Assembly (NCBI GenBank): GCA_014898415.1 | Contig: RCTD01000028.1 | Span: 558,001 to 622,000 of the forward strand | DNA length: 64,000 nucleotides | Origin: Stromatinia cepivora | Taxonomy: Eukaryota; Ascomycota; Leotiomycetes; Helotiales; Sclerotiniaceae | Direction: 5' to 3' | Shown here: positions 43,572 to 56,067 of the stretch, piece by piece | Layout: each line of letters begins with the position of its first letter | Position numbering within the stretch: position 1 is the stretch's first letter | Position numbers and translations under genes: made by a program | The notes under the pieces: generated by a model | The model's input: only the letters and a program-made list of their open reading frames with translations | Told to the model about the DNA's origin: nothing | Databases searched by the model: none

Positions 43572-44220
43572 GCCTGCCCTCATGTGTATATTTGAAAATT
43601 CTTCTCTCTTGTTGTTTTAACAGCTAGCATTACTGGATCTGGTTTACGCATGGATAAAATGGATTGGATGGGAATGCAATAGAAATTTACAGTTATAGAC
43701 CACGGATACATCAGTACAGCAGCAGCACAGGGCGGCATTAAAATATCAATGCCGATATATTTTGGAATTAACCCCTCAACCCCTTTAAATATCTCTTTGT
43801 TTGCATATTTGCGAATGACTTTGATTGGAGAAAGAGTCATCTGCATATATCTCCTCTGAGTTCAATTACCTAAGTAGCAGCAATTGAGTTCCTGACCATG
43901 TGAATACGCCAAGCTTAAACGGGGTTGGTTTCCATTGCAGGTGATGAATGACACAAGCCCGCGCCCGCTCTCAAGATGTGATGAAGGAAGCTTTCATGAA
44001 ATGAATGCATGAGTTTGGGAAATACCCAAAAAATTCACTACAATTATTCTCACCCTTTTTGAAGTACAAATTAAGATAAATAACATTACAGCTCATAAAT
44101 CTTACCAACAATAATACACAGAAGTCAATTCTCTCATCATCATTCATTGAAATCATTTCTACCAAATCAACGCTCCTACGAAAACAAGCTCCGATTGTCC
44201 CGCGCACCTCAACCGCCGAG

Positions 44221-45669
44221 ATGGACCACGACGATTTCGCCAATATCGAATGGCAGAACAGTCAACGAGGGCATTCACGAAGTGATGATGAAAGCGAAGG
44301 TCCAGATATTGATAGAAATGGCGAAAATCCTCAAGCTGGACCACATGCAGATACTCTGGATCTAGCAGGCGTGGGAGGAGGAGTCCTCGAGTGTACAGTT
44401 GGATCACCTATCAAGGAGAATGATGGAACGAAAGATGCATACGTATCTTATCTTGTTATTACGAATGCCCGTCTCCATTAAAGTGCTTCGAGACGCAGGA
44501 TTATGTACTGACTTGAAACCTAGACTACATTTCCCTCTTTCCAAAAACCTACGACTTCTGTCCGAAGACGATTTACGGATTTTGTATTCTTATACAATAC
44601 GCTTTTCAAAGAATACCCAGCATGTGCTGTTCCTCCTCTACCAGATAAGCATAAGATGGAATATGTCCGAGGCGATCGATTCAGTGTCGATTTTACCCAA
44701 AGACGCGCCAACTCTCTAGCACGTTTCCTTACCCGTCTCACTCTCCATCCTGTTCTTCGTCGCAGCGCCATTTTGATAATCTTCTTGGAAAGTTCGGACT
44801 GGAATGCGACGATGAAATCTCGCCCATCGCGAGGCGCTTCTCGAGACGAACAGGCTACAGGAGTATTTGATAATTTTGCGGACACATTTATAAATGCCTT
44901 TACCAAAGTCCATAAACCCGATCAACGCTTCATAGAAGTCAAAGGAAAATCCGACAAACTGGACGAAGACCTCGGACATATTGAAAAGATCGTTGCTCGG
45001 GTAGCTCGTCGTGAAGGCGATTTGGAAACGGATTACAAAGAGCTAGCTGAACAATTCCAACGTCTAATCAATCTAGAACCCGGAATCGAGCCCAATATTC
45101 ATGCATTCAGTGCCAGTGTGGAGGATACCAGTGCGGGAATCAAGACATTGAAAGATCATACGGATCAAAATTATCTAGGTAGTTTGAGGGATATGCAAGC
45201 CTACAGCACGGCGGTCAAGAATCTATTGAAAGCTCGCGAACAGAAACAACTCGATTTTGAACAATTAACTGAATATCTTACCAAATCCACCAACGATCGA
45301 GATCAGCTAGCCTCATCCCATGGCTCCGGTGCCCTGACTGGAGCAGGCGGGTTCATCCGCTCTAAAATCGAAGATGTGCGGGGAGTGGACCATGAACAAT
45401 CTCGCAGAGAAAGGCTACGGAGATTAGAATTGAGGATAGAAGAATTGACGAAGGGAGTAGAAGAAGCGAAGAAAACGACGGAAGCTTTTGATGAGGAGGT
45501 TGTAAGGGAAGTGGCAGATTTCGAAAGGATTAAGAGGGTGGAGTTCAGGAGTCAATTGGGTGCATTGGCAGATGCGCATAGGGACTTTTATGAGGGGGTA
45601 GGGAGGATCTGGGAAGGCTATGTCAGGGAAATGGGTGGCGAGGTGGTGGCGAGTGGAGTAGAAGCTTAA
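44221..45669 (+). CDS. SNX4: Sorting nexin 4 (Snx4/Atg24), PX-BAR protein
   Basis: Endosomal sorting nexin needed for recycling and selective autophagy. Exon 2 (44524-45669) holds most of the PX domain (SVRRRFTDFVFLYNTLFKEYP, then PPLPDKHKMEYVRGDRF, FLTRLTLHPVLRR) and the C-terminal BAR-type coiled coil (FIEVKGKSDKLDEDL, LRRLELRIEELTKGVEEAKK). Exon 1 begins at 44221 and ends around YVSYLVITN at 44466. The exon junction that restores the conserved NTTFPSFQ strand implies an intron starting GCCCGT, not GT, and ending CTAG, with CTGAC as branch site. A canonical GTTATT donor at 44455 is also in frame but would delete four conserved residues. Predicted length is about 463 aa, normal for Snx4. Confidence 0.88.
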
Positions 45670-45785
45670 GGGATGTGGGTGTGAATCTCAAAATGAAGAG
45701 ACGAAAGGAGGGGAATGAGGAGGTAATGCAAAAGGAAGGAAGTAGATGAGTGGCCGTTTGTCTTTCTCATGGGAATATGTTTTCG

Positions 45786-45910
45786 GATTGATTGATTGAT
45801 TGATTGATGATCATAAGCAAGTAGGCGTTTATGGGACTCGGAGCACGCGATCCTCGCCATGGTGTGGATGATGATGGTTATGGTTATGGTTATGATTATG
45901 GTTATGATTA
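45786..45910. repeat. Microsatellites (GATT)5 and (ATGGTT)n
   Basis: (GATT)5 at 45786-45805, and about six ATGGTT/ATGATT hexamers at 45874-45910, between the convergent SNX4 and KEX2 genes. Non-coding. Confidence 0.85.
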
Positions 45911-46399
45911 GGTACGAAATTACTTTCTGCGCTTAGGTAGACAAGAATAATGATATATACATACATACACATACAGACAGACATACACATACATAAATCA
46001 ATCCAACTCAATCCAAACATGAATAACCGATATTTGTACTTGTTGGATTCGAAATTAAGGGATATAGTATAAGGTAACTTGTATTGACATAGGTACCTCC
46101 TACCTACCTCATAGGTACAGTACATGAAAAAAAAAAAACAATTAATTCCCAGCATCCCGCATCGAGCATGAAAAACTGCCTGCTATATTCATCCTATTCA
46201 ATGCCAAAGTCATTTAACAATGTATGCATGCACCATAAACAAACTATTGATGTATTTCCTCTATTCATTACCTACCAACTGACTGAGTTAATTTTTTTTT
46301 TTCATTTTCAAAATTTCCTATCCACTCATCCACTCATCCATTCCTTCAATTCTCGATCTCCTGCAGTAATGCTACGCACAACTTATATATATAGCATCA

Positions 46400-49075
46400 T
46401 TACTTCCTCAATGGTTTCCTCTCATCCTTTACGTTTACGGCGCTCTCATCATCACTATCCTCATCATCATCCCCGATAACATGATGACCACTTCCACTAC
46501 CCGTCCCCTCACTCTCCCCATCATCTTCGTATAATTTCTTTTCTCTTTCATCGCCACCATCTTTATACTCATCATCTTCATCGTCGCTGCCTGCCGCAAA
46601 TGCATCGTATAATTCACCTGCTCTTCTCTTTCCTCCCTTCTTCATGGTCATTTCAGTGTTACCGGCTAGAGCTTCCGCTTCATCATCTTCGAGAAGATCG
46701 AATTCCCAATCGTCTCTTGGATTATTGCGGAGACGCTTTCGGCGGGCCATGTAGAGGTATACTCCTAGACCAGCGCAGAAAGCAGCGATGAGACCTAAGG
46801 CGCCATAGATCCAAATTTGGGTTTTGGAAGAGACGCCAAAGGTGGGGAGGAAAGAAGGAATCCATGTTGATGGAGTTGTACTTTCTGATTCTACGGGTAC
46901 GGTGGAGGTAGGCGAGGCTAGTGCATCCCCCGTGCCCGAAGGTTTGGCATTGACAGGACGATCGGGGTGGTCGGACGGTGTACTTGGAAGCTCGTCGGTT
47001 GGAGCTGCGGGATTGGTTGGAGCAGATGTTGCTGTTGGTGTGACTCCTGCAATGGTGGTGGTTGTGGCGATATCGGCGTGATTATCATCGTCATGTTCGG
47101 TGGGCATTGGGAGTACTATTGCTTTTTCGGCATCGATAGATTCTCCCCAGAGTTTGAGATGCCAATCTGTGAAAGTTCCATTATGTTCGTTCGCGAAAGT
47201 ATCTCTGACAGTAATGGTCCAGGTTCCGATACCAGATTCACCCCTATGTACCCATTAGTAAAGCGGTGCAAATTATTGATGGAAAAAACTGACCAGTGAA
47301 CAACAGACATGAACGTCCAATCATCATATCCTTCAGAGTCGGAATCATAACGTCTCGTTGTGGAAAGATGGCTAACTAGTTTGTCTGGACTGACCAAGTC
47401 GACACTTAATTCTCCTCGCTTGGTGTGTGCAACGTTCATTGTAACTTGGACATGCTCCAGTCTCTCTAGATTTGCTTCTTGCAGCATTTCTTTGGTGACT
47501 TCGAAAGAGACCGAGATACCATCATCTCCTTGCGGAATGGCTTGGTTAACGTGGATCCAAGGAGAATAAAACCAAGCTTGAGGTTTGACATTCTTGAAAG
47601 TCTTTGCGGCTTCAATAGTGGCCCAAGTATCAATCTTTCCGTATCCAAAAGTATGACTAAACTTCTTTCCAATGGTTGTTGTTTGCCATCCGCCAGTTTC
47701 AAGATCAACTGGCAAAGCAGTTGACATGACAAGGTATTGCATATCTCTCCAGCTTAAATCTGGTCGTACTTGCAAGACTAAAGAAAAGATTCCTGCTGCG
47801 AGAGGTGCGGCAGCAGAAGTACCGCCATGTGTAGAAGAACAAGCGTTGGTACCAACATCAGTCGTGTGCTATAGCCTAGTTAGCCTTTGCAGTACCTAAT
47901 TTAGGAGTAAAACTTACAATGGAATCTCCACTTCCACTACTATATGTGACGACGAGTTGAGCAGAGCACTTCTCAGAATAATATGGGTGCAAGCCTTTTC
48001 TGTCAATTGCTCCAACCGTGATACTGTAAATACTATTTGTATAGCCATCAAAGTTGCAGTTGTCTTCGTTCGCGGCGCCGTTCCCAGATGCGAACACATA
48101 GATGGAACCCAATCCACCACGTCCCTTTTGAACTGCATTTACCATAGCCCTCTTGATAAGTATACCTGGAGCGTCCATCGACCTTCCATCATCAGGAGGA
48201 CCCCATGAGCAAGAGTAAATCTGGTTGTGCTGATATGCGTAATTCATGGCGACGGCTTCATCAGCATCTGTAATCATTTTGGACAAAATACGAATTCCAG
48301 CAATCTTCGAATCATATGCGACTCCAACGCCACATACATCGTTTTTGACAGCCGAAACTTCACCAGCACATCGTGTGCCATGATTATCATCAGACAATCG
48401 GGGTTTTGGCTCCAGGGTGTTCTCGTTGAAATCGTAGGACCCTTCAGCGTAGTAATTGGCCTTCAAATCATTGCTGTACATGTCTAACCCATCATCCACG
48501 ATAGCGACAATCGAGCCAATTCCAGTGATGTTCTGCATCCATACATCGGTAACATTAACGTCGTGCCCGAGTTGTACGGGATTGTACAAATGCCATTGAT
48601 CTTTGAATATTGGATCTTGAATCCCTAACGCTTGTTGAACCGCTTTTTGTTTCGCGAGCGCAGCATCGATAGGTATTGTGGTATCCTGTCGTTTGTCGAC
48701 TTCATAACCCTCAGGCGCTGGCCGCATTAAACCTCTCTTCTCCATTCTAGCCTTCAATTTTTGTTTTTGTGCATACTTCACGGTATCCAGAATATCAAAG
48801 TCACCCAGCGACCGCTTCCGTATCTTTCGCTGCTTCAAGGCTGTATGTACAACATCTTCATCTTGCTTATGTGTGGAGAAGACATGGTGGTCTTCCAATT
48901 CTCCAAGTTGGCCATCATGACTTAAGCCTAACCTTTCTGCTACCTGTACTGGGTTGGTGGTCGAGTCGAGATGTAGGACATAGTAATCGTGGGCATCGTA
49001 ATTTCGTGGGCGTAGATTTACAGCATTTGCTAGAACCCCGAGACCAAGCAGGCCGATGAGTGAGTGTAGTTTCAT
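46400..49075 (-). CDS. KEX2: Kexin, Golgi subtilisin-like KR-specific protease
   Basis: Three minus-strand exons (49075-47918, 47868-47294, 47243-46400), about 858 aa. The start is the internal ATG opening the signal peptide MKLHSLIGLLGLGVLANA; an upstream in-frame ATG adds seven residues. A pro-region contains KRSLGDFD and KR processing sites. Catalytic residues: Asp in AIVDDGLDM, His in DDNHGTRCAGE, oxyanion Asn in FASGNGAANEDNC, Ser in THGGTSAAAPLAAG. The P-domain follows (NVAHTKRGELSVDL, ESGIGTWTITVRD), then a Ser/Thr-rich region, a TM helix (IYGALGLIAAFCAGLGVYLY) and an acidic cytosolic tail. Kexin cuts after KR in the late Golgi. It is the expected processing enzyme for the seven KR sites of the peptide precursor in the same window. 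It is a conserved housekeeping gene, so proximity may be chance. Confidence 0.95.
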
Positions 49076-51100
49076 GTCGTGTATAATACGTCGCAAGTTT
49101 GGTGACTGAGGAGATGACCTAATTCCTTCGCACTCAAGGAGTGATGATAATCAAAACGGAATATCTTAACTCTTAACAGTCTCGCATTGATGGTGTTTTG
49201 TTCTTCTCGATCCCGAGTAACAATGTGAATAAAAGTATTCGTCGTGTAAGAATAAAGTGTTCAATTGAGAGACAAAGGAGGCCAGGAGGTTGTATTATTG
49301 ACTAACCAGGTGGTATCAAGCGTTGTGTACAACCGGTATATGCAGAGTAAGCAACGATTTGTCTTCGCCACAAAGGATGGGATGATTTTGTAGTTGTTTC
49401 GTATGCTTTGAATGATGAGAAGAAATAGAAATACAGTACTTCGTTAAGATATTTCGTAATTGAGGAGTTATGGTATTAAGTAAATGGTCGGATTATTTTG
49501 TGTTTGATCTGATGGTGACCCTTAACGTTTTGACTTCTTTTGACGTTTCGAAGTTGTTCTAGGGAGGTTATGTCGAGGTTTATCTAATTACCTAGTAGTA
49601 GCTCAGGGTAGCTTTAGTCCCTAGGGAGGGAGGAGGAGAAGGAGAAGGAGAAGGAGAAGGAGAAGGAGAAACAGCAACAGCAACAGAAACAAAATCAAAA
49701 ACTAAATCAACTCTATCAATCCGTCAATGTGTTTTATGAATACCGTACTTTTAATAGGAGGACAACCTAAAGCTTTTAGAATGTTTCAATGATTTTTTAA
49801 GCTTCAATAGTTTTCCTTTATTGGATAGATAGATCATTGATGCGCAAACTGATATAGAACCTAGCCAAGAATGCGTTAGGTACTTGAATTATTCATATTA
49901 GTATTAGATACAGTTATATACGTTGAATTAATATATTGAGTACACAAATCAAGCAAACTTAAAACACCTATTTAGATCTATATATCTCCCAGAGGAATTC
50001 TACTAAAAAGGTATGGATATGTTAAATACAAAGGCTGAGAAAGCTTCAATCCATCTACTACTAGGTACCTATATATGTACTGACTACAGTTCCCACAAAA
50101 ACCTCAGCAGAAAGAAGTAAACATGGATCGATCTATCAGGTACAAGAGTCAAGACAAGTAATAGGAATACCGGTACCTACCTCTAGGTGAAACTTTGAAG
50201 CATCTCCTCTCCTCCGTACGTGTGGGGATGGATGTGCGCTTTCATCAGTTTCACCCCCTCATTGACCTTATAAATCTTCAAAGCTTTCACATCATACATA
50301 TTATTAACAACACTTCTGTTATCGTTAACCTCCTTCGTTCTACAATCAGAGGTCATTCTTCCTTACAGTAGCTTCGTTCCACATCCACATCCACATCCAC
50401 ATTACAATTTCTTTTGATGCCGCTTTTCAACGAACCCATTCATAACCCAACTTGCTCCCAATGTTCAACGTACCTTACTTACCCTTACTGCTTGGTGTCA
50501 AACCCTCCATCGCGAAAACTTGATGAACCCCGTGTCTTCGTGTTATCCATTCGATCTGTGCCAACCTAGTCATCTTCAAAGCAGCAAGCCCAGATTGTAT
50601 AAGCCTTTACCGCTAATGCCGGGATTTCCAAGGGTTTTGGTTCACTTTGCCATGAAAAGAAAAAGAACAAGATAATTGATAGAGCAAGAGGCCGAAGGTG
50701 AGTGAATGTTGTGACACCCAGCCTCCACGATTTCTCACCACCGAGTCAATCTCTATTTTATCAGATCTTGTGGTTTGCATATTCTCTTACCTTTGCTATC
50801 CATCCGCATCTCGCGCTAATCATGTTATCTCAATTCGAGTGGGCTCCAAAGTCGTTGCTTCACTGATTCGCCCGGCGCAAACCTCAAGTTGGAAAAAATA
50901 TTGATGAAGATAGTGAAGTAAAAATAACAGCTCACAACTTCCAACACACGACCAACAAAGTCCCGCCATTGAATACCATTTGGTATGAAATATTAATATC
51001 AGAGAAATATTTCCCTTCGATCTTGGGAAATCTTTAAACTTCATTTTCACACCTACTTGTCTAGAATTGGAAGGAAGAGGCATTCATCACGATCTCAAAA
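49076..51100. other. Divergent promoter region of KEX2 and PhoD-like gene
   Basis: 2.0 kb without a supported gene. Six perfect GGAGAA units at 49635-49670 are followed by ACAGCA repeats. Long leaders are possible on both sides. A short frame at 50698-50904 shows no domain. Confidence 0.55.
49635..49690. repeat. (GGAGAA)6 and ACAGCA purine-rich microsatellite
   Basis: Strongly purine-skewed tract with six GGAGAA units followed by (ACAGCA)-like units. It lies in the divergent region between KEX2 and the PhoD-like gene. Confidence 0.9.
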
Positions 51101-54100
51101 ATGGCAGCACCATATTGGGGGCAGCTGCCTCCTCCAAAAGTCTCGAGGCAAGGCTCAATTGGCTCTGCTGCAGATACAAATTCGAGAAAGAGCAGTCTGT
51201 CTGTCGATACAAAAATGGACCGACTCTCCTCTCAAGATCCAAGACGCATTCGAGAGTCGACACAAACGGAAGCTCCTACGATTTCGACACAAAGTCCATT
51301 TACTTCTCCAGTTGCTTCAACCTTTCGCGGAGATGGTTTAGCTCCTCGACCACCCTCGTTCCCATACAATACCTCTAGCCCATCCTACGATAACGATTAC
51401 TTGGAGAAGAGGAAAAGGCGCGGAGAGAGTCGTAACAAGGATAACTTATACGAATTCAATCCCGCTGTTTCACCTCCAATTGTTGCAGATATATCTCGAG
51501 CACACCCATCAGGTAGTTATAAAGAACCCGTTGCTAGTGGAGCATTATTCACAGATCAAGCTCTAGCAAGATCGAGGGCGGCTCGCAAGTCGGACGGTGC
51601 AGATACTATACAATCTCAGGAAACAAACTGGGAAGTTCTTGGCACATCTTCTCCTATAAGTGAAAGAGACACCCTTCAAAGATCCGGTACAGCTGCCAGA
51701 GGTGACGGCAAAGGCTCCTCACGCAGAGGAGGTCATACGCCAACTAAGGATCGGTCTAGACGCAGTCAGACTGCTGATACAGAAACGAGGAGGCCTTCTT
51801 ATTCCGAGGCGGCAGAAGTTCAACGACGGAAAGAGTGGGCACCAGACAGGTCTCCTCTACAGAGATTGGAATTGACTCTTGATAGCATCACGAAAGAGGA
51901 AAAGCGAGCACGTGTAGAAGAAGCCGAGCGACTGATCAAAGAAAAAGAAGGGAAGTCTACACGTACTGTTGAGCAGCCCGCTCAAAACACAGTCCGCTTC
52001 AGAAATCGTCCTGTTGCCAAAGCACCGGAAGGAGGTTTGCAACCAGAAAGGCGGCTGGTCACGGAAAGCCTTCCGCGGACATCAAGTATTAAATCAAAGG
52101 AAAGTCTATCACGCAGTGGATCTGTACTGGAGAGGATACCGATCACGCATGCGTCACCGCCGATTGGTTTAATTACACAGGAAAGGAGTCCTATTCTCAA
52201 TTGTGAGACCGAGAGTAATTCAATCCCACAACGCACGTACAGTAAAAAACAAAAGTCCAGTTTACCAACCGCCGTTGGAGCTGTAGCTGCAGCCGAAGCC
52301 GCTGGTTCTCTTTACCGAAGCAAAAGCAATAAATTGAGAAAAGATCCACCGCCAGATCATTGGAGCCGACGTCAAAGTGAGACTGATATGCATCCTGAGG
52401 ACGACGTGCTACCTAGTCTTACAAGTGGTCGCCAGATTCCGTCGACACTTCCTCGAAGAGCAACTGCGCCTACCGCATCTAGAACTTTGCCGGCTCGTGG
52501 GCCTGAGTTGCGTGACGAGTCTCCGTACGGCTCCGAAGAAGATATGTGGGCTATTCCTTTTAGGCGAGGTTCGAAACGAAAGGTGGAGCAAGTGACTGGA
52601 CAGAACCAATCATTGAAGCATTCGTCATCCGCCAAATACCATCGTGAAGCAACATCTGCTTCTTCAAAAGATGCAGGTCCACCGATGACTGGTGATGGTC
52701 CCATTGATCACGAGGAGCATCATCATCGTTTTGGTGAAATGTTTCATAACCATCATAACTATGAACCAGGAAAAGGATTATATGCCCCCTCGCAACGCCT
52801 TGCGGAGTGGAAGAAGGGAGAGAAAGCTTTGTTGGCGGGAAATCTGTTGGACCTTGAAGAAGAGGCAAGCGAAAATGAAAACGGTATTAAGCCGGCTTGG
52901 CGGGAGGCTGGTCTCAGTAGGAAACGCTCTGCTCGACAAAAGAAGGCCGAAGCCTACGATGGAGAATATGATGACAATAATGGTATAGTACCTTTAGCTT
53001 TTGGTTCCATGGAAGACTGTGCTGGATGTATTGCCGAGCAGCACTTATCGCTTAAAACCCGCAGCTCTACCGGATTTGTTAAGTTACGGCCGAAACACAA
53101 ATCTGGTTATGCGAGCAAAGTGGTTGCTGCAAACCAATCATCTGACAGACAGAAATCTCCTACCCCCTCTCGTGGTCCAGATCATTCGCTAACGTGTGCA
53201 ATGCGGGTCATCCGCGTTCGTCCTGATATAGCTCCTACTAGATTCAAACCACCGTTATTACTAAAGTGCGGACCCCTTTTACGTTACTATGGTATACGCA
53301 CCGAAAAGACATCAAGCCGTTCGGTGGCTCGTGGTCCTTTACCAGAACGCGAAGTCTGGAGGGGGAGTGTCATGGTTGTGACTCAAGACTCAAGTTCATC
53401 CTACGAACTTGCTCCAACGCTACGACTCTTTTTGCAGCCTGTTGATCTATTGCCACCACCACCTGCACAAGTTGATGGCGAAGAACTTGCTCCAGAGTAT
53501 ATTGACCCAATTGCAGGATTGACCAAAATTGGGCGAGATGGTAGAACGCTCTATACTCGTCCTGTGGAACACCTTCCAGAAGGAAAAGATCTTTCACAGA
53601 TTGAAACAGGCGAGGGGCTTTTCGAGTCTCGTCGAAGTAATCTCGACGGAAATACAGATCCGAAACGGAGGCGCAAGAGAGGCCAATATGATGGTGAAAA
53701 GGCTGGAAAGTTTAAAGAAGTGCGAGGATTTCGTTTGCATGCAGACAAAGGATTCACATTCTGGAGATTCAATATTGAAGTGGAGTTACGCAGCAAGCAA
53801 CAGAGGATTGCTTATCGAATCAATCGTGGTCCAGCTACTGGTTTCTGGGTTCCTGCTCGTGGGCAATCAATGAACATAATGTTCCATAGCTGTAACGGCT
53901 TCACCATGGACGTCCATCCAAATGACTTTAGTGGACCCGATCCTTTGTGGAGAGATGTTTTGAACACTCATCAAACACAACCGTTTCATGTCATGCTCGG
54001 AGGCGGTGATCAGCTCTACAATGATCATATGATGGAACGAACTAACCTCTTCAAGGAATGGCTCAATATCAAAAACCCTCTTCGTAAAGAGGCTTTACCA

Positions 54101-56067
54101 TTCACACCAGAGATGCAAGACGAAATGGAGCATTTCTACTTAGACAGCTATTGCATGTGGTTCTCTCAAGGTCTCTTTGGAGTAGCCAATTCGCAAATCC
54201 CTATGATCAACATTTTTGATGATCATGATATTATAGATGGATTCGGTTCATATCCTGATACTTACATGAAGTGCCCGGTTATGTCTGGTTTGGGAAGCGT
54301 AGCGTTCAAGTACTATATGCTCTTTCAACAACAAAGTAGTATTGATGAGGGTGAAGAAACCGAGCCCAGTTGGATTTTGGGAGCACAACCAGGACCATAT
54401 ATCCCTGAATTAAGCCGAAGCATTTTCACTGGCCTGGGCCGTGGTATCTCATTCCTTGGCATCGATTGTCGCACGGAACGAATGAATGACGAAATTGTTA
54501 CTGCCGAGACATATACGAAGATTTTTGATCGGCTTGAAAGGGACATTATCAAGGGCCAGACGAAGCATCTTATTGTATTACTTGGGGTACCAATTGCTTA
54601 TCCAAGAATGGTCTGGCTCGAGACTCTGTAGGTAAAATCCAAGGGTCTGTTTTCATTTCTAATAAATTTTTAGCCTTACATCGAAAGTTATGACACCCTT
54701 AAAGGCTATGGGCCGTGCTGGCTTATTAGGGAAAAGTCTTATGAATCACTTTGATGGTGGAGTTGAAATCCTTGATGATCTTGATGATCATTGGACAGCA
54801 GCTCATCACAAGGAGGAGCGAAATTGGTTGATTCAAGAATTACAAGACTTAGCAGCCGAGAAGTCTGTCCGAATCACCATTTTAGGGTGTGTATGACCTT
54901 TCCGAAATACTCGCAGATAAAGCTAACATGAACAGTGGTGATGTCCATCTCGGTGCCATCGGCCAATTCTACTCGAACCCCAAATTGAAGATTCCTAAGG
55001 ACCAGGATTACCGCTATATGACAAACATCATATCCTCTGCCATTGTCAACGCACCACCACCGGACATGCTTGCTGATATTCTAAATAAACGCAACAAAGT
55101 ACACCATTTTGATGCCGACACCGACGAAGACATGATCCCAATCTTCACTCATGATGTGGATGGTAAACCTAGGAACAATAAACGCCTACTCAACCGCAGG
55201 AATTGGTGCTCGATACGGGAGTACAATCCATCTCTGACTCGTCCTAATTCACCGGATGCCACTACTTCTTATGATGGCAGTATTTCACCACCACCTAGAC
55301 GCGGTCTACTGCGTCGGTTCACTACCAAAGGTCCTTCGTATCGTCCTGATGCACCGCCGTTATCAAATGCTTCATTCTTCAATAGACGTCCATCATTATC
55401 ACGTCCATCATTGTCTTTATCGCGTCAAAATTCTACCGAGTCTGCAAGACCAGGAAGCTTGAAAAGGACACTGTCATTAACACGAAAGGATTTCACTGGA
55501 CTGTTTCGACGAAGCAGCAAACGTAGAGACTCTGGTGGTATCAATGGATACGGATCAGAAAGTGAAGACGATCTATCCCACAACCCTAATCTTGACGGTC
55601 CAACGACTATCCGTGGAGGAGCTGGCGACGAATACTATGCGTTTGAAAATGAACTTCCTCGGGCGGCCACCTACTCGGAAAAACAAGCTGCAACCTCAAT
55701 TGCAGGAAGCCAACCACAAGCACCTGTCTTTACACAAAACCGATTCCATCGGACTCCCACTGGTCTGTCCGAAAAACAGATTCGAAAGGGCAATTATCAA
55801 AACGTTAACTTGGAGGGTGGCTTGGATATTTGTTTGAATGTTGAGGTCAATCAAAAGGATCCGGCGGGTATTACTATGCCATACAGATTATTGGTTCCGG
55901 CTCTTTGGTATGAGGATGATATGGGTGATGAGGCGGCGAAGAGAAAGAGAGAGTATGATTTGGTTCTGTGGTTGAAGAAGAAAAGGGCGAGTAAGGGCCA
56001 GAAGGCGGATAGTGGGAAGAGACTTGGTACTCTTGGGAATGAGGAGATGAGAGGCTTGAGTGCTTAA
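51101..56067 (+). CDS. Large PhoD-like phosphatase-domain protein
   Basis: Three exons (51101-54627, 54674-54886, 54936-56067), about 1623 aa. The first ~700 residues are low-complexity, Ser/Arg/Pro-rich and probably disordered. The C-terminal half holds a PhoD-like metallophosphatase domain: HVMLGGGDQLYND and NIFDDHDIIDGFGSYPD (metal ligands), LLGVPIAYPRMVW, HHKEERNWLIQELQ and ILGGDVHLGAIGQFYS. Splice junctions fall inside conserved motifs and restore them. Such proteins are widespread in ascomycetes and described as PhoD-like phosphatases with no firm substrate. A further Ser/Arg-rich tail follows the domain. A likely cytosolic or membrane-peripheral location is inferred from the absence of a signal peptide. 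Confidence 0.85.
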
